From Tricholoma matsutake (lineage: Eukaryota; Basidiomycota; Agaricomycetes; Agaricales; Tricholomataceae): DNA of 64,000 nucleotides. Below are positions 62,672 to 64,000 of this stretch, one piece after another. The stretch spans positions 10,912,001 through 10,976,000 of the forward strand of contig AP026541.1 of the NCBI GenBank assembly GCA_026075535.2, in the 5' to 3' direction. Every line of letters starts with the position of its first letter. The stretch's first letter is position 1. A program made the translations under genes and the position numbers. Under the pieces are notes generated by a model. That model saw only the letters and a list, made by a program, of their open reading frames with translations. It did not search any database and had not been told where the DNA came from.

Positions 62672-62770
62672 GCTCAACTAGTTAAGCACACATGTTTAGT
62701 TTGTCATGTGATCACTCTCATCAAAAGGCCTTGAGTTCAATCCTTACTCTGCACAAATATATTTTTGTAG
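62672..62770 (+). ncRNA. tRNA-like segment (pol III promoter-like), right
   Basis: TGGCTCAACTAGTTAAGC (A-box-like) and, about 60 nt later, GAGTTCAATCC (good B-box match). The A-to-B spacing is larger than in a tRNA without intron. It resembles the left segment (shared GCTCA...GTTAAGCA...ATG) in opposite orientation. Confidence 0.45.
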
Positions 62771-62907
62771 GCACTTTGACAACTTAAGACTCAAAATTTG
62801 ACTATCCATTAGAGTATATACTCTAAGTTGAGCATCTGGAGTAACCGGATTCCAGTCAGAATAACTGAAATAACTGGAATCCAATCGGAATAGGTGGGGG
62901 AGGGTAA

Positions 62908-63451
62908 ATTACAGGGTTCTGGGTGCAGGGACAAGAGACAAGAGACAATAAAATGAGAAGCAGAGCTAAATGTGAAAATACCTATTGTGCAGGTTGTACA
63001 CTTTCCGAGGTTTTGGTCAAAAGTGTACAAGCTGATAAAATTGTTTCTGTCATAAGATGCTTACTTTTGTAAATAAACCTTAGGCACAATAGTACAATCT
63101 ATTTGTTACTATATTAAGATGATATGATAAAAGTCCTAAAACATTGGTATTAAATATGAGCCTTTAAATGGCAAATTTCATCTCAAATTTTCAAAAGACT
63201 GATACATTAACTGCGACTGGACCTTCAAGCACTAGGCATGCAAGACAAAAACAGAAGTGACAAGACTAAAACAAGGCAGTGGTGAGCAAGTCGAATCATG
63301 CTCTCATCACCAAGATGGAGACATAAGTCTCCTATAGCAAAGGCATCCAATGCCATGCTAGTAATAGTGTCATGACTGTGTACATGTGTGACTGTCTACT
63401 GACTATGTGGTCACATGACTACCTGGAGTAGGTGCCCACACACCCTACTCC
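62908..63451. other. Unassigned, with a hAT-like right end at 63232
   Basis: TTCAAGCACTA ending at 63232 matches the right ends at 48427 and 9202. The rest is AT-rich without ORFs. The left end of that element was not found. Confidence 0.45.
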
Positions 63452-63720
63452 AGTAGTAAATTTGGAAAGCTGTCAGGAGGAAAGTCTGAGAAAGGAAAGG
63501 TGCCTCAGGTGCAAACTCCAAGGGCACTGCCACCAGCCATGGCAGTGACACCTATTGTTGCAGAGTCAGCAGCACCAGACACTATGGAGGTTGATCAAGC
63601 AAGGAGATGAGCCCCACTTAAATGTTTTAACTGTGGGCAGTTAGAACATATTTCTAGGAATTGCAGGCAGAAGAGAAAAATCAGGGAAGCTACAATTGAA
63701 GGAGTAACACAACAGGTACT
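63452..63720 (+). pseudogene. Gag fragment related to gypsy B (linker and zinc knuckle)
   Basis: Plus-strand frame: SSKFGKLSGGKSEKGKVPQV, TPRALPPAMAVTPIVAESAA, TMEVDQARR, one TGA, then LKCFNCGQLEHISRNCRQKR. Gypsy B Gag has nearly the same residues (31110-30880 on the minus strand). Both ends are abrupt. Confidence 0.88.
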
Positions 63721-64000
63721 AGCTTCTCAAAACTATCGTCTATCGTCTATCCCCTCTCAAGGCCTTTCCACATCTCTATAGTCTATCTTCAGCATCCGTC
63801 TAAACCATCCCTCATCCTCTACAAGCTCCTCAAACATCCTCAAAGTTCTTCAAACATCTTCAAACATTCCTCAAAGCACTTCACAGAGCTTCATATGCCC
63901 TCAAACTTCATTGAGTACCATCAGACCTCCTCGCACTTAGTTCCCTTACACTTGGGTAACAGCGGTGATATTTAGTACTACCTCACAACCTTCCTCTAAC
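63721..64000 (+). other. Pyrimidine-rich sequence, possible LTR end
   Basis: Repeated CTCAAACATCTTCAAAC-type words, then TTACACTTGGGTAACA at 63947-63962, which would suit the end of an LTR. No partner is visible, so this is only a possibility. Confidence 0.3.

Larger units (their letters stand above)
61395..62907. mobile_element. Non-autonomous element with 35-bp terminal inverted repeats
   Basis: Left end TTACACTCCCCCACCTATTC and right end (complement) TTACCCTCCCCCACCTATTC form inverted repeats that extend through GGAATCCAACCAGAATAGG-like sequence, about 35 bp with three or four mismatches. GGAATAACTGG-type subterminal repeats follow. No transposase ORF. Target duplication not resolved. The interior holds two tRNA-like segments in opposite orientation, a palindrome, an intron-like module, one class A hairpin and three class B hairpins. 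Confidence 0.75.

Noticed and set aside
61630..62770. Functional tRNA genes
   Set aside because: No acceptor stems, weak B box on the left and excessive A-to-B distance on the right.
61397..62905. Harbinger-type TTA/TAA target duplication
   Set aside because: TTA on the left and TAA on the right are inverted, not direct, so they belong to the terminal repeat.

Overview
The window reads as a transposon-dense stretch of a filamentous fungal nuclear genome, most likely a basidiomycete (Agaricomycetes). The evidence is chromodomain-bearing Ty3/gypsy elements, a Tad/I-like LINE with RNase H, fungal Ty1/copia elements, a HET-domain (heterokaryon incompatibility) gene, and short introns of 45-66 nt with GTRNGT donors. 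I see no bacterial-style operons, no rRNA and no clear tRNA gene. Well over 80 percent of the sequence is transposon-derived.

Layout. 1-3640: 3' half of a decayed gypsy element (E) with two extra ORFs after the integrase and its 3' LTR. 3641-6263: copia fragment (F). 6264-10312: two nested hAT-like non-autonomous elements; the inner one (6496-9202) has a perfect 8-bp target duplication and itself holds a solo LTR (8016-8441). 10313-14095: minus-strand LINE G without its RT. 14216-20496: full-length but mutated LINE H with a 12-bp target duplication. 20513-38840: gypsy element B, invaded twice by a younger chromovirus family A (copy A1, minus, 22159-28205, intact; copy A3, plus, 32180-38220, decayed). 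38841-46739: the only clearly non-transposon stretch, with a CpG-rich host segment, a run of 34 consecutive intron-like units (42835-45117) and a HET-domain gene. 46740-48427: another hAT-like element. 48431-60295: gypsy D fragment, split by copia C (48789-59767), itself split by A4 (52229-58268). 60296-61123: broken protein of unknown type. 61395-62907: element with terminal inverted repeats, tRNA-like segments and hairpins. 63452-64000: gag scrap and a possible LTR end.

Target-site duplications resolve the nesting order. GTGGT flanks B, ATGCA flanks A1, GGTTG flanks A3, GATAC flanks copia C, CTGAA flanks A4, GACTTCAT flanks the hAT and AATGTAAGGTGG flanks LINE H. A1 has LTRs I could not tell apart and intact gag and pol, so it is the likeliest recently active element. 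The older copies carry mainly CpG-to-TpG/CpA changes. In four independent reverse transcriptases these changes removed a catalytic Asp of the xxDD box.

The most unusual signal is the array at 42835-45117. Each unit of about 61-67 nt starts with a GTAAGT-type donor, has a CTAAT/CTGAT branch-like site and ends in CAG. Units are separated by exactly three bases (once six), and none of the separators is a stop codon. It lies just upstream of, and probably inside, the HET gene. A second recurring theme is a modular non-coding unit (palindrome, 61-73-nt intron-like segment, two families of covarying hairpins) shared by the hAT-like elements at 6.5-10.3, 47-48.4 and 61.4-62.9 kb.
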